Below are positions 1-8,978 of a stretch of DNA of 37,326 nt, piece by piece. The DNA lies in contig JBBSVE010000009.1 of the NCBI GenBank assembly GCA_038233815.1, positions 1-37,326 on the forward strand, read 5' to 3'. The position numbers were made by a program, and so were the translations under genes. Positions within the stretch are counted from its first letter, which is position 1; every line of letters starts with the position of its first letter. This DNA comes from JBBSVE01 sp038233815. GTDB lineage: Bacteria; Pseudomonadota; Alphaproteobacteria; Rhodobacterales; Rhodobacteraceae. The notes under the pieces are model-generated. The model had not been told where the DNA came from, did not search any database, and was given only the letters and a program-made list of their open reading frames with translations.

Positions 1-588
<588 letters not shown>

Positions 589-603
589 ACATCGGATGAT
601 CCC

Positions 604-2070
604 ATGACACAAGCTCTCAACGCCGCCGCGCTGGCGTCCCCGCCTGCGGGCGTCCATGCCCCCGCCTACGACCGCGCGTCCCTGACGCCGGGGATCGTCC
701 ATGTGGGGGTTGGTAATTTCCACCGTGCGCACATGGCGGTCTATCTCGACCGGCTGTTCGGCATGGGCGAAAGCCACGACTGGGCGATCTGCGGCGCCGG
801 CGTCCGCCCCGGCGACGCGGCAATGCGCGAGACTCTGAAAGCGCAGGACTGGCTGACGACGGTGGTGGAGCTTGACCCCCACGGTCTCACCGCCCGGGTG
901 GTGGGTTCGATGGTGGATTTCACGCCGGTGGAGGCCGACCGAACGGTGGAGCGGATGACCGATCCCGCCATCCGCATCGTGTCGCTGACGATCACCGAGG
1001 GCGGCTACTACGTCGATGCCACGACCGGCGATCTCTCGAAGGGACATCCCGACATCGCGGCTGACGCGGAAAGCCCTGACGCGCCAAAAACCGTCTTCGG
1101 CATGATCCTGAAAGCCCTGCGCCGGCGCCGTGAGGCGGGCACCCCGCCCTTCACCGTCCTGTCCTGCGATAACCTGCCGGAGAACGGCCATGTCTGCGCG
1201 CGTGCCGTCATTGGCCTCGCCCGTCTCTCCGACCCCGCATTCGCCGACTGGGTCGAGGCCAACGTGGCCTTCCCCAATTCCATGGTCGACTGCATCACGC
1301 CCGCCACTTCCGACCGCGAGCGCACGATGGTGGCCGACAGGTTCGGCCTGCGCGACGCGGCCCCCGTCGCCTGCGAGCCGTTCCGCCAGTGGGTGCTGGA
1401 GGACACCTTCCCCCAAGGGCGCCCCGCGCTGGAAAAGGTCGGGGCGGAGTTCGTGTCCGATGTTGCACGCTACGAGCTGATGAAGCTCCGCATCCTCAAC
1501 GGCGGGCACGCGGCCATCGCCTATCCGTCGGCGCTGCTGGGCCACCATTTCGTCCATGACGCGATGGCCGATCCGCTGATCCGGGGCTGGCTCGACGCGC
1601 TTGAACGGCGCGAGATCGTGCCGACGCTGCCGGTGATCGAGGGCGTCAGCTTCGACGCCTATTGCGAGACGATCATGGAGCGGTTCTCCAACCCCGAGGT
1701 GGGCGACACGATCCCGCGCCTGTGCCTCGACGGCTCCAACCGACAGCCGAAGTTCATCCTGCCCACGATCCGCGACGCGCTCGCGAAGGATCTGCCAATC
1801 GACGGGCTGGCGCTGGAGGTGGCGCTCTGGTGCCGCTATTGCGCGGGCACGGATGAGGTGGGGGCGGAGATTGCGCCCAACGACGACAGCCACGCCGATC
1901 TGAAGGCCCGTGCGCTGGCCGCGAAGGACGATCCCGGCGCGTTCCTCTCCAACCGGGGGGTGTTCGGCGATCTCGGGACCGACGCGCAGTTTGCCGCCGC
2001 TTTCACGGACGCGCTCGGTGCGCTCTGGTCCAAGGGCGTGCGGGCGACGCTCGCGGCCTACGTCGGTTGA
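604..2070 (+). CDS. mtlK: Mannitol 2-dehydrogenase (polyol dehydrogenase)
   Basis: A 488-residue long-chain, zinc-independent polyol dehydrogenase that oxidises D-mannitol (and often arabitol or sorbitol) to the ketose with NAD. The N-terminal Rossmann domain shows GVGNFHRAH at residues 35-43. The catalytic site is visible as KLRILNGGH: the lysine at about residue 294 is the general base of the family, with the Asn and His of the same motif completing the site. Length matches the family (about 490). It follows the ABC ATPase gene by 15 bp and is probably the last gene of a polyol uptake and oxidation operon, as in the Rhodobacter smo/mtlK operon. Its final 13 bp overlap the 3' end of the opposing folB gene. 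The physiological substrate could be another hexitol or pentitol. Confidence 0.93.
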   Translation: MTQALNAAALASPPAGVHAPAYDRASLTPGIVHVGVGNFHRAHMAVYLDRLFGMGESHDWAICGAGVRPGDAAMRETLKAQDWLTTVVELDPHGLTARVVGSMVDFTPVEADRTVERMTDPAIRIVSLTITEGGYYVDATTGDLSKGHPDIAADAESPDAPKTVFGMILKALRRRREAGTPPFTVLSCDNLPENGHVCARAVIGLARLSDPAFADWVEANVAFPNSMVDCITPATSDRERTMVADRFGLRDAAPVACEPFRQWVLEDTFPQGRPALEKVGAEFVSDVARYELMKLRILNGGHAAIAYPSALLGHHFVHDAMADPLIRGWLDALERREIVPTLPVIEGVSFDAYCETIMERFSNPEVGDTIPRLCLDGSNRQPKFILPTIRDALAKDLPIDGLALEVALWCRYCAGTDEVGAEIAPNDDSHADLKARALAAKDDPGAFLSNRGVFGDLGTDAQFAAAFTDALGALWSKGVRATLAAYVG

Positions 2071-2939
2071 GGCGCGGCCTCGGCCGACGGATCCTCCACC
2101 CCCCGCAGCACCAGCCGCGTGGCGCTGATCCGGTCGGCGAGCCAGATCGCCAGCGTCACCGGATCATGCGCGTCGGGTCCGCCCACCGCGTCGAGCACCA
2201 TCCGCGAGGGCGCCCAGACGATCGTGTGGCCATGCTCTACCGCCCAGTCCATCTCCGTCCGCGTCGCGACGACGCTGCATCCCGGAATGCGTGCGGAGAG
2301 CATCCATGCGCCCTGCTCGATGGCGAGAAGATCGACGCGCCCTTGCGTCATGGGATCCCCGGTGCGGGGCACGTCCATGCCCTTCGGTGGACCCACGACG
2401 AGGATCAGCGACGCGGCCCCGGCACGCAGCGCGTCGATCCCGATGTCCCCCATCGCCGCATCCTCGCCCAGCACCGCCACCACCGGGCGGGCGGTCGCCG
2501 CGCGGGTCGCTGCGAGGTGCGCGTCCGAGGCCGAGCGCACGATCTCCACCCCCAGCGCACCGGGACCGCGATCGAGCTTCTCCACCCGCACGAAGACGCG
2601 AAGCGTCTGCGGGGCGGCGAGCACACCCTCCGCCACCCGCTCGGCCAGCGTCTCTAGTAGATCGACTCGCGCCGCCGTAAGCGCGCCCTCTATGGCCTCC
2701 GTGATCCGGTCGTAGGACAGTATCCGGTCCACGTCGTCAGAATGGGGGGGCGTCGGCCCAACCTCTGCCACCACGTTGAAGCGCAGGCGCTGCAACACGC
2801 CGCGTTCCTGCTGGAAGGCACCGATATCCGCCTCTACAACATGATCGCGGACGGAGAGGCGGTCGCAGGGCTCGCCCGAGGCCGTGGCGATCGCGCGATC
2901 CTCAGGGAGCGCGAAGGCCAGCGCGATATCGTCGGTCAT
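2058..2939 (-). CDS. folB: Dihydroneopterin aldolase with extra C-terminal domain
   Basis: Residues 26-125 match FolB, which splits dihydroneopterin into 6-hydroxymethyl-dihydropterin and glycolaldehyde in folate synthesis. The expected Glu (ER, residue 45), Tyr (SYD, residue 76) and Lys (EKL, residue 121) of the active site are present, as is LLETLAE. FolB is normally about 120 residues; this protein has 293. The region at 150-285 is not FolB. Its end (VWAPS at 241, then HDPVTLAIWLADRI at 258-271) resembles the C-terminal nucleotide-binding part of amino-acid-kinase-fold proteins, but no glycine-rich Lys loop is seen at the start of that region. Start 2939 was chosen over ATG 2963 because GGAGG stands 8 bp before it. 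Convergent with mtlK. folE2 and folP of the same pathway lie elsewhere in the window. Confidence 0.88.
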   Translation of the reverse strand: MTDDIALAFALPEDRAIATASGEPCDRLSVRDHVVEADIGAFQQERGVLQRLRFNVVAEVGPTPPHSDDVDRILSYDRITEAIEGALTAARVDLLETLAERVAEGVLAAPQTLRVFVRVEKLDRGPGALGVEIVRSASDAHLAATRAATARPVVAVLGEDAAMGDIGIDALRAGAASLILVVGPPKGMDVPRTGDPMTQGRVDLLAIEQGAWMLSARIPGCSVVATRTEMDWAVEHGHTIVWAPSRMVLDAVGGPDAHDPVTLAIWLADRISATRLVLRGVEDPSAEAAPQPT

Positions 2940-3015
2940 CGGACAGGCCTCCACGATCTGCATGGTGGAGCAATGGCGATCAACGGAGCGGCGCGCAAGA
3001 TGGTCCCAGCCCTGA

Positions 3016-3666
3016 TCAGGAGGGTTGGCGGTAGAAGATGTGGCGCCCGATCTTGGCCGTCTGCGGGAACCGGCGCGCCCAGGACGGGCGGACCTGTCCG
3101 GTGTGAAAATGGGTTGCCCCGTCGGTCAGTTCGCGGGATGTGCCGTCGAGCATCAGGCGCGCAATCTTGCCCGCACGGACATAGGCGCCCTGCTCGCGGA
3201 TCCGCTCCGGCGCCCCGTCGCAGGTGAAGGAGAACTGACAGCTTCCGCCACCGCTCTGATGAACCACGCCGCAGACCGACCGGGGATAACGCTGCGAATC
3301 GACCCGGTTCAGAATGACCTCCGCCACCGCCGCCTGCCCCTTCACGCCCTCGCCGCGTGCCTCGAAATAAAGCGCCTGCGTGAGGCAGGCCCACTGGTCG
3401 CCCCCACTTGCCGCGGGCATGGTGGAGAGGAAGGTCGGGCTCAGCTTCTGGTCGCTGGACATCTCCGCCCCGGACCGGGATCCGCGCGCCTTGGGAAAGA
3501 TCGAGGTGAAAAGTCCGCGCACCCCCCCGTTGTCCGGAGCGATCGCGGCCTTGGCATCGTTGGAACGGCTGATGACCGTATCGGCGGACGCCTGAAGCGG
3601 ACTCCACGCGACGGCGCAGGCAAGGATCATCGAAAGGCGGAACGGTCCGCGCGTCATCGGTCGCAT
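3016..3666 (-). CDS. SleB-like cell-wall hydrolase, secreted
   Basis: A 216-residue protein with a hydrophobic signal segment (about residues 11-28, ending near QASA) and a C-terminal Hydrolase_2 (SleB/CwlJ-type) domain. The family signature LYFEARGEG is at residues 99-107, with Glu102 the likely catalytic acid; NRV, the Cys-containing SVCGVVHQ and CQFSFTCDG follow as in family members. Predicted to cleave peptidoglycan glycan strands in the periplasm, as a lytic transglycosylase or amidase-like remodelling enzyme rather than a spore germination enzyme, since this is not a spore former. The open frame extends to 3834, but the upstream part is not protein-like and the signal peptide fixes the start at 3666 (or ATG 3657). 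It stands alone, 76 bp upstream of folB and 206 bp after the PPDK-like gene. Confidence 0.85.
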   Translation of the reverse strand: MRPMTRGPFRLSMILACAVAWSPLQASADTVISRSNDAKAAIAPDNGGVRGLFTSIFPKARGSRSGAEMSSDQKLSPTFLSTMPAASGGDQWACLTQALYFEARGEGVKGQAAVAEVILNRVDSQRYPRSVCGVVHQSGGGSCQFSFTCDGAPERIREQGAYVRAGKIARLMLDGTSRELTDGATHFHTGQVRPSWARRFPQTAKIGRHIFYRQPS

Positions 3667-3872
3667 GGTGAATTCCCGGTTTCGTTTCAGGCATTTGCCC
3701 GGCGCCGAACGGATCCTCGACGGGCTGAAAGCTCTGACCGGATAGGTGAAATAAAATCCGAAGTCCAATTTGCGTGGCTTGAAGGACACAGCCAAGCGCG
3801 CAAAACTAGGAACTTTCTCGCCGACGCCGCGCAACCGGAACGCGCAAACGGCGCAAAATCAGGCGATTGGCG

Positions 3873-6422
3873 CTAGGCCGATTCCTGCCCCTTGGTGAGG
3901 GCGATATGCGCGGCCGCCAGCCTTGCGAGGGGCACCCGGTAGGGTGAACACGACACATAGTCGAAGCCTGCGTCCCGGCAAAAGGCAATCGATTCGGGAT
4001 TTCCGCCATGTTCACCGCACATCGAGAGCGTGATTCCCGGCCGCGTCGCACGCCCCCGCTCGGCCCCGATCAGAAGGAGTTCGCCCACCCCCTCCACGTC
4101 GAGGATGTGGAACGGATCCTCAGGAAAGACGCCCTGCTGCACGTACGTGTTCATGAAGCGGCCCGCGTCATCGCGGCTGAGGCCGTAGGTCATCTGCGTG
4201 AGGTCATTGGTCCCGAAGGACAGAAACTCCGCGTGCTGCGCGATTTCGCCCGCGCGAAGGCACGCGCGCGGTGTCTCCACCATCACGCCGAGCCGGTAGG
4301 AGACGTTGCGCCCGGACCGGGACCGCACCCGCGCCGCCACCGCATCCACCCTGCTCCTGACCAGTTCGACCTCGCGTTTGGCGGACACCAGCGGGATCAT
4401 GATGTCCGGGGCGATCGCACCGCCACGACCCTCGACGTCGATCACCGCCTCGAAGATCGCCTGGGCTTGCATCTCGTAGATCTCGGGCAGCACGATGCCG
4501 AGCCGGACGCCCCGCATCCCCAGCATCGGGTTGAACTCCTCCAGCGCGCCGGCCCGGCGGATCACGTCCGACAGCGGCCGGTCGAGCGCCTCGGCCAGTT
4601 CGCGCAGACCCTCGCGGCTTTGCGGCAGAAACTCGTGCAGCGGCGGATCGAAGAGACGGATGCAGACGGGCAGACCCTCCATGATCTCGAAGAGCTGCAC
4701 GAAATCGTCGCGCTGCATGGGCAGCAGGCGGGCGAGGGCCGCCGCGCGGTCCTTGGGCGTGTCGGCAAAGATCATCTCACGCATGACGACGAGGCGGGCA
4801 TCCTCGAAGAACATGTGCTCGGTCCGGCAAAGCCCGATGCCGCGCGCATTGAAGGCGCGCGCGGTCCGGGCGTCGGCGGGGGTATCGGCATTGGCGCGGA
4901 TCACGATATCGGCCGCAGCATCCGCCCAGTCCATCAGCGTGCGGAACGCATCGTCGAGCGCGGGGGGCAGCATCTCCACAGCACCCGCGAGCACCTCGCC
5001 GGAAGAGCCGTCCACGGTGATGACATCGCCCTCGCGGAAGCTGCGTTCGCCGACGGTGAAGCGCGTCCGGTCCTTGGGGTCGAAGCGCAGGTCCGACGCG
5101 CCGACAATGCAAGGCAGGCCCAGTCCGCGCCCGATCACGGCGGCATGGCTGGTGACGCCGCCCCGCTCGGTCAGCACACCGGCGGCGGAATGCATGCCGC
5201 GGATATCCTCCGGCGCCGTTTCGCGCCGCACGAGGATGCAGGGCTCGTCGCGCGACGCCGATGCCTGTGCGGCCGCCGACGACATCACGATCCGCCCCGT
5301 CGCCGCACCGGGAGAGGCGGCGATCCCGCGCACCACCACGTCGCGCGCCCCGCGCGGATCGACCTGCGGATGCAACAGTTCGTTGAGCGCCCTTGGCTCC
5401 ACCCGCAACAGCGCATCCTCGCGGGAGATGATGCCATCCGACGCCAACGCCACCGCAATCCGAAGGCCCGCACGGGCCGATCGCGGCACCCGCACGGCGT
5501 CGATCACGGCGAGGCGTCCGTCCTCCAGCGTGAACTCGATCTGCATCTCCTCGCGCAGCTTGGCGCGGCAGGCGTTACCCTGCCCGGCAAGCGAGGCCAT
5601 CACTTCGGGCGCGATCTCCTCCAGCGAGGGGCCGCGCGGATCGCGGGTCAGGAACATCGTGTCCTCGTTGCCCGCCAGTGCCGCGCGCCCCTGCCCCTGG
5701 CTCAGGTAGCGGCCGGTGACGCGGGCGAGGCCGGTCACCGGATCGACGAACTGGATCACCCCGGAGCCAGAGACCCCTTGCCCGATGCCCTGCGCCATCG
5801 CCTGCACGACGAGGCCGAGGGCCGCCTCCGGCGGGGCGCCCTTGGCCTCACGCAGCAGGCGCGCCGACGTGCCTTCCCACGCGCGGGCCATGGAGCGTAG
5901 AACCTCCGTCAGCTGGCGCGCGGGGTCTTCGGGGAACGGCTCCTCCATCTCGTCGCGAAAGGCGCGGAGTGCGGCGTTCAGCAGGTCGGTGGAGGGTGCG
6001 CCCACGTCGAAGATGTCGGGGTCGAGCCGCGCCACGTTGACCGCATAGCCCCGGATGAAGCCGAGCCAGATCGCATCCGCCGCCGCCTGTCCGTGGCTCC
6101 GGGCAAGCTCGGCATGGCGGGCCGCGTTCATGCCGATGTTGAGCACGGTGGCCGGACCGCCCCAGTCTGGATTGGCGGGGCTGGGCCGGACCGAGACGAG
6201 CGGCGCCGCGCCGAACCGCGCGAGGATCCCCGCCGCATCGACGCTGCGCCCCGCTGCGATGGCCCGCACGAGCGGGGCCGCCAGCGCCACCGTCTGCGGC
6301 ACCGGCATGCCGATGCGGATCAGCCGCTGAAGGCATTTCGCGCGCCAGCCATGACCGGCCGCGGTGATCTGCGCCGTGGGCGTGATCTCGGCGAATTCCA
6401 CGGCGGAGGGGTCTTTCTGCAC
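3873..6422 (-). CDS. PPDK-like PEP-utilising enzyme with degenerate ATP-grasp domain
   Basis: A protein of 849 residues with the architecture of pyruvate phosphate dikinase: N-terminal ATP-grasp region, swivelling phospho-histidine domain (TSHAAV, His426) and C-terminal PEP/pyruvate barrel ending in SMCGEHGG (Cys802) with GLCRTEHMF and GTNDLTQMTYG upstream. The C-terminal two thirds look fully active. The ATP-grasp part does not: the usual SMPGMMDTVLN block reads PDWGGPATVLN (residues 85-95), and the Leu-Gln-Thr-Arg that ends this domain reads Ile-Asp-Ala-Val (about 307-310). It may therefore not use ATP normally. GTG 6422 is preferred as start because AAAGG stands 7 bp upstream; ATG 6452 in the same frame has no ribosome site. 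It lies 94 bp after glyS on the same strand, in the glyQ operon direction. Often annotated simply as a PEP-binding protein. Confidence 0.85.
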   Translation of the reverse strand: MQKDPSAVEFAEITPTAQITAAGHGWRAKCLQRLIRIGMPVPQTVALAAPLVRAIAAGRSVDAAGILARFGAAPLVSVRPSPANPDWGGPATVLNIGMNAARHAELARSHGQAAADAIWLGFIRGYAVNVARLDPDIFDVGAPSTDLLNAALRAFRDEMEEPFPEDPARQLTEVLRSMARAWEGTSARLLREAKGAPPEAALGLVVQAMAQGIGQGVSGSGVIQFVDPVTGLARVTGRYLSQGQGRAALAGNEDTMFLTRDPRGPSLEEIAPEVMASLAGQGNACRAKLREEMQIEFTLEDGRLAVIDAVRVPRSARAGLRIAVALASDGIISREDALLRVEPRALNELLHPQVDPRGARDVVVRGIAASPGAATGRIVMSSAAAQASASRDEPCILVRRETAPEDIRGMHSAAGVLTERGGVTSHAAVIGRGLGLPCIVGASDLRFDPKDRTRFTVGERSFREGDVITVDGSSGEVLAGAVEMLPPALDDAFRTLMDWADAAADIVIRANADTPADARTARAFNARGIGLCRTEHMFFEDARLVVMREMIFADTPKDRAAALARLLPMQRDDFVQLFEIMEGLPVCIRLFDPPLHEFLPQSREGLRELAEALDRPLSDVIRRAGALEEFNPMLGMRGVRLGIVLPEIYEMQAQAIFEAVIDVEGRGGAIAPDIMIPLVSAKREVELVRSRVDAVAARVRSRSGRNVSYRLGVMVETPRACLRAGEIAQHAEFLSFGTNDLTQMTYGLSRDDAGRFMNTYVQQGVFPEDPFHILDVEGVGELLLIGAERGRATRPGITLSMCGEHGGNPESIAFCRDAGFDYVSCSPYRVPLARLAAAHIALTKGQESA

Positions 6423-6490
6423 TGCGGCACCTTTCAGATTGCCCCGCAGCATAGGCGAGTTCGCGCGTGGCGCAAGGATCGTGACGGGCG

Positions 6491-6504
6491 GGGCGTTTTC
6501 GCCC
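6491..6504 (-). other. Short hairpin between glyS and the PPDK-like gene
   Basis: GGGCG and CGCCC arms with a four-base loop form a compact hairpin 12 bp after the glyS stop codon. There is no T-run after it in the direction of transcription, so it is not a classical intrinsic terminator. It may protect the glyS 3' end or reduce read-through into the downstream gene. Confidence 0.4.
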
Positions 6505-6516
6505 GGCCGGGTCGGA

Positions 6517-8976
6517 TCAGCCCTCGATCCGGGAGAGGTCGGCCACCGGGGCGCAGGCGGCGCGAATGCGGTGTAGGAGGTTCAAGCGGTTGCGGCGCAG
6601 GACCGCGTTGTCGGCATTGACCTGAACCGCCTCGAAGAACGCGTCGATGGGCGCGCGCAGATCCGCGAGCGAAGCCATCGCGGCGGCGAAATCCTCCGCC
6701 GCCATGGCGGGCGCGATGGCCGCCTCTGCCGCGTCGAGGGCTGCGAAGAGCGCGCGTTCCGCCGCCGTCTCGGAAAACTTCGGATCGGCGCCGTAGCTGT
6801 ATTCGACGCCATCCTTCGCTTCGGCCTGCGTCAGGATATTGTTGGCGCGCCGAAAGCCTTGCAGGAGGTTCGTGCCGTCATCGGTCTTAAGGAACGCCGA
6901 AAGCGCCCGGGCGCGGTGGACGAGAAGCGTGAGGTCGTCATTGCCGGGCATCGCGAGGCAGGCGTCGATGACATCATGCCGGATACCCTCGTCGCGGAGG
7001 TGGACTTTCAGGCGGTCGTGGAGGAAGGCGAGGAGGCTCCGAGCGACGTTGTCTGAAGCAGTGCTCCAAACTTCGGGTCTATAATTCTCTGTTATGACGG
7101 CGCCGAGTTCGGTTGGATACTCAGGTTTTTCGTGAGGGCTTTTCAGAAAACCTAAAACCGAAACAAACGACTCAGCGCTTTCTACACGCTGCTCAAACTC
7201 TTTGAATACGGGCAGTGCTGCCTCATAAAATTCGCGATGGCTCTCTACGTCGAAATCTAACCACCCGAACCGCGTCAAGCCGCCGTCAATCTTTTCTGCT
7301 CCTTTAGAAATCAACTGATCATAGTCAAAGAATCCTTTTACCGGCTGTTGGAGCCAAATATGATCTGGCTTCTTATCTCCCTCTTCTGGACTATAGAATT
7401 CTAGTAGAGGATTTTCCTTATCGAATGATCGCATGACACCGATGAACAGCGCGAGATGAGCATAGGAACAGAATTTTATGATATTGCCTCGGATTTCATT
7501 CCCCACCACCAACCGCACCACCCCCAACGCCGCCCTCCGCAGCGCAAACGGGTCCTTGCTCCCGGTCGGTTTCTCGTCGATCGCCCAGAACCCCGTCAGC
7601 ATGTCGATCTTGTCGGCCAGCGCCACGGCGACCGACACCGGCTCCGTCGGCACGGCGTCGGAGGGGCCGAGGGGCGCGTAGTGGGCCTTGCACGAAGCGG
7701 CCACGGCGTCGGGGAGGCCCCGGGCGCGCGCATAATAGCCGCCCATCGTGCCTTGCAGCTCGGGAAACTCGCCGACCATCGCGGATTGGAGGTCGGCTTT
7801 GGCGACCTTTGCCGCCTGTTCGGCAAGGTCGGGGTCGGCGCCGACTATCGGGGCGATCTCGCGCGCGAGGGCCGCGATGCGGGAGACGCGGTCGGCCTGG
7901 CTGCCGAGCTTGTTGTGGAAGGTGACGGATGCCAGCCCCGCGCCCATGCCTTCGAGGCCCACGGACGCTATCGTGCGCAGGTCGTTCTCCCAGAAGAACA
8001 TCGCGTCTGAAAGGCGCGCGGAGAGCACCTTGAGATTGCCCGCGAGGATCGTTGCGCCCTCGTCGGCCGTCTCCCGGTTGGCGACGGTGACGAAGCCTTC
8101 GATCCGGGCGGTCTTCGGGTTGCGGACGGAAAAGAACTTCTGGTGCGTCCGCATTGAGGTCTGGAGAACCTCCGCCGGCAGGTCGAGGAACGCAGGGTCG
8201 ATGTCGCCCATCAGTGCCACCGGCCATTCGACAAGACCCGCGACCTCCGCCAGCAGACCCTCATCAGGGACCATTTCCAGCCCGCGGGCGAAAGCGAGGG
8301 TGCGGGCATCGGTCTCGATCATCGCGCGACGCTCCTCGGCGTCGAGCACGACGCAGGCGCGGCGGAGCTTCGTGCGGTAGTCCTCGAAGCCCGTGACGGC
8401 GAAGCGACCCGGCGCCATGAAACGGTGGCCTTCGGTGGTGTTTCCGGCGGTCAGGTGGTCAACTATCAGGGGCACCACCTCGGCCCCGCTGTCGTCGGAC
8501 AAAAGGCACAGGATAGACTGGAGCGGGCGGACCCAGCGCAGGCTTCCCGTGCCCCAACGCATCGACTTGGGCCAGGGGAAGGTGCGGATCGCGGCCTCGA
8601 CCACCTCGGCCACGATGACGCTTGCGGGACGGCCGGGCTTTTCGATCACCGCGAACCAGATCTTGCCCTTCCCCGCATCGCGCAGCTCCAGCTGGTCCTT
8701 CGCGAGCCCCGTTGACCGCAGGAAGCCCTGCAGTGCCGCGTCTGGGGCGTCGGCCCTGGGGCCCTTGCGCTCCTCCCGCACGGGGCGGCTTTCGAGCGTC
8801 AGAGCCTCCACCGCCAGAGTCAGGCGGCGGGGGGTGGAGAAGGCGCCGGCGGAGGCATAGGTCAGACCCGCCTCGACCAGACCGTCGGTCACGAGGCGCT
8901 TCAGATCCTCGGCGGCGCGGGTCTGCATCCGGGCCGGAATCTCCTCCGAGAAGAGTTCGAGAAGCAGGTCGGGCAT
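6517..8976 (-). CDS. glyS: Glycyl-tRNA synthetase beta subunit with a large foreign-looking insert
   Basis: The 819-residue beta subunit of the tetrameric (alpha2beta2) glycyl-tRNA synthetase, which binds tRNA-Gly and works with GlyQ. The start (MPDLLLELFSEEIPARM) and the block FALRRAALGVVRLVV just before residue 492 are typical, as is the C-terminal part from residue 644 on (LLAFLHDRLKVHLRDEGIR). Between them, residues about 493-643 match nothing I know in GlyS. The DNA there (about 7048-7500) drops to about 44% GC and uses A/T-ending codons, while the frame stays open. E. coli GlyS has 689 residues with only about 35 in this place, so the excess length is accounted for by the insert. The gene starts 2 bp after the DUF6446-like gene, in one operon with glyQ. 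Presumably essential, so the insert must be tolerated. Confidence 0.95.
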   Translation of the reverse strand: MPDLLLELFSEEIPARMQTRAAEDLKRLVTDGLVEAGLTYASAGAFSTPRRLTLAVEALTLESRPVREERKGPRADAPDAALQGFLRSTGLAKDQLELRDAGKGKIWFAVIEKPGRPASVIVAEVVEAAIRTFPWPKSMRWGTGSLRWVRPLQSILCLLSDDSGAEVVPLIVDHLTAGNTTEGHRFMAPGRFAVTGFEDYRTKLRRACVVLDAEERRAMIETDARTLAFARGLEMVPDEGLLAEVAGLVEWPVALMGDIDPAFLDLPAEVLQTSMRTHQKFFSVRNPKTARIEGFVTVANRETADEGATILAGNLKVLSARLSDAMFFWENDLRTIASVGLEGMGAGLASVTFHNKLGSQADRVSRIAALAREIAPIVGADPDLAEQAAKVAKADLQSAMVGEFPELQGTMGGYYARARGLPDAVAASCKAHYAPLGPSDAVPTEPVSVAVALADKIDMLTGFWAIDEKPTGSKDPFALRRAALGVVRLVVGNEIRGNIIKFCSYAHLALFIGVMRSFDKENPLLEFYSPEEGDKKPDHIWLQQPVKGFFDYDQLISKGAEKIDGGLTRFGWLDFDVESHREFYEAALPVFKEFEQRVESAESFVSVLGFLKSPHEKPEYPTELGAVITENYRPEVWSTASDNVARSLLAFLHDRLKVHLRDEGIRHDVIDACLAMPGNDDLTLLVHRARALSAFLKTDDGTNLLQGFRRANNILTQAEAKDGVEYSYGADPKFSETAAERALFAALDAAEAAIAPAMAAEDFAAAMASLADLRAPIDAFFEAVQVNADNAVLRRNRLNLLHRIRAACAPVADLSRIEG
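7048..7500 (-). other. Low-GC in-frame insert within glyS
   Basis: Hand counting gives 186 G or C in the 420 bases 7081-7500 (44%), against clearly GC-rich sequence on both sides. It encodes about 150 residues rich in Phe, Tyr, Glu and Lys, with no Walker, zinc-finger or membrane motif. No inverted terminal repeats or target duplications were found at the edges. It lacks intein splice signs: the first insert residue is Asn rather than Cys or Ser, and the residue after the end is Val rather than Cys, Ser or Thr. It is therefore part of the mature protein unless processed in some other way. Confidence 0.8.
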
Positions 8977-8978
8977 CG

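Noticed and set aside
3667..3872. Small gene or ECF-type stress promoter in the gap before the SleB-like gene
   Set aside because: GGAAC motifs occur only on the strand opposite to both neighbouring genes, and no short frame has a ribosome site.
4008..5900. Long plus-strand open frame (630 codons) opposite the PPDK-like gene
   Set aside because: It is antisense to a clearly conserved gene and its product is His/Arg/Gly-rich without any domain, as expected for reverse frames in GC-rich DNA.
7048..7500. Intein in glyS
   Set aside because: No Cys or Ser at the N-terminal junction, no His-Asn ending followed by Cys, Ser or Thr, and no splicing blocks.
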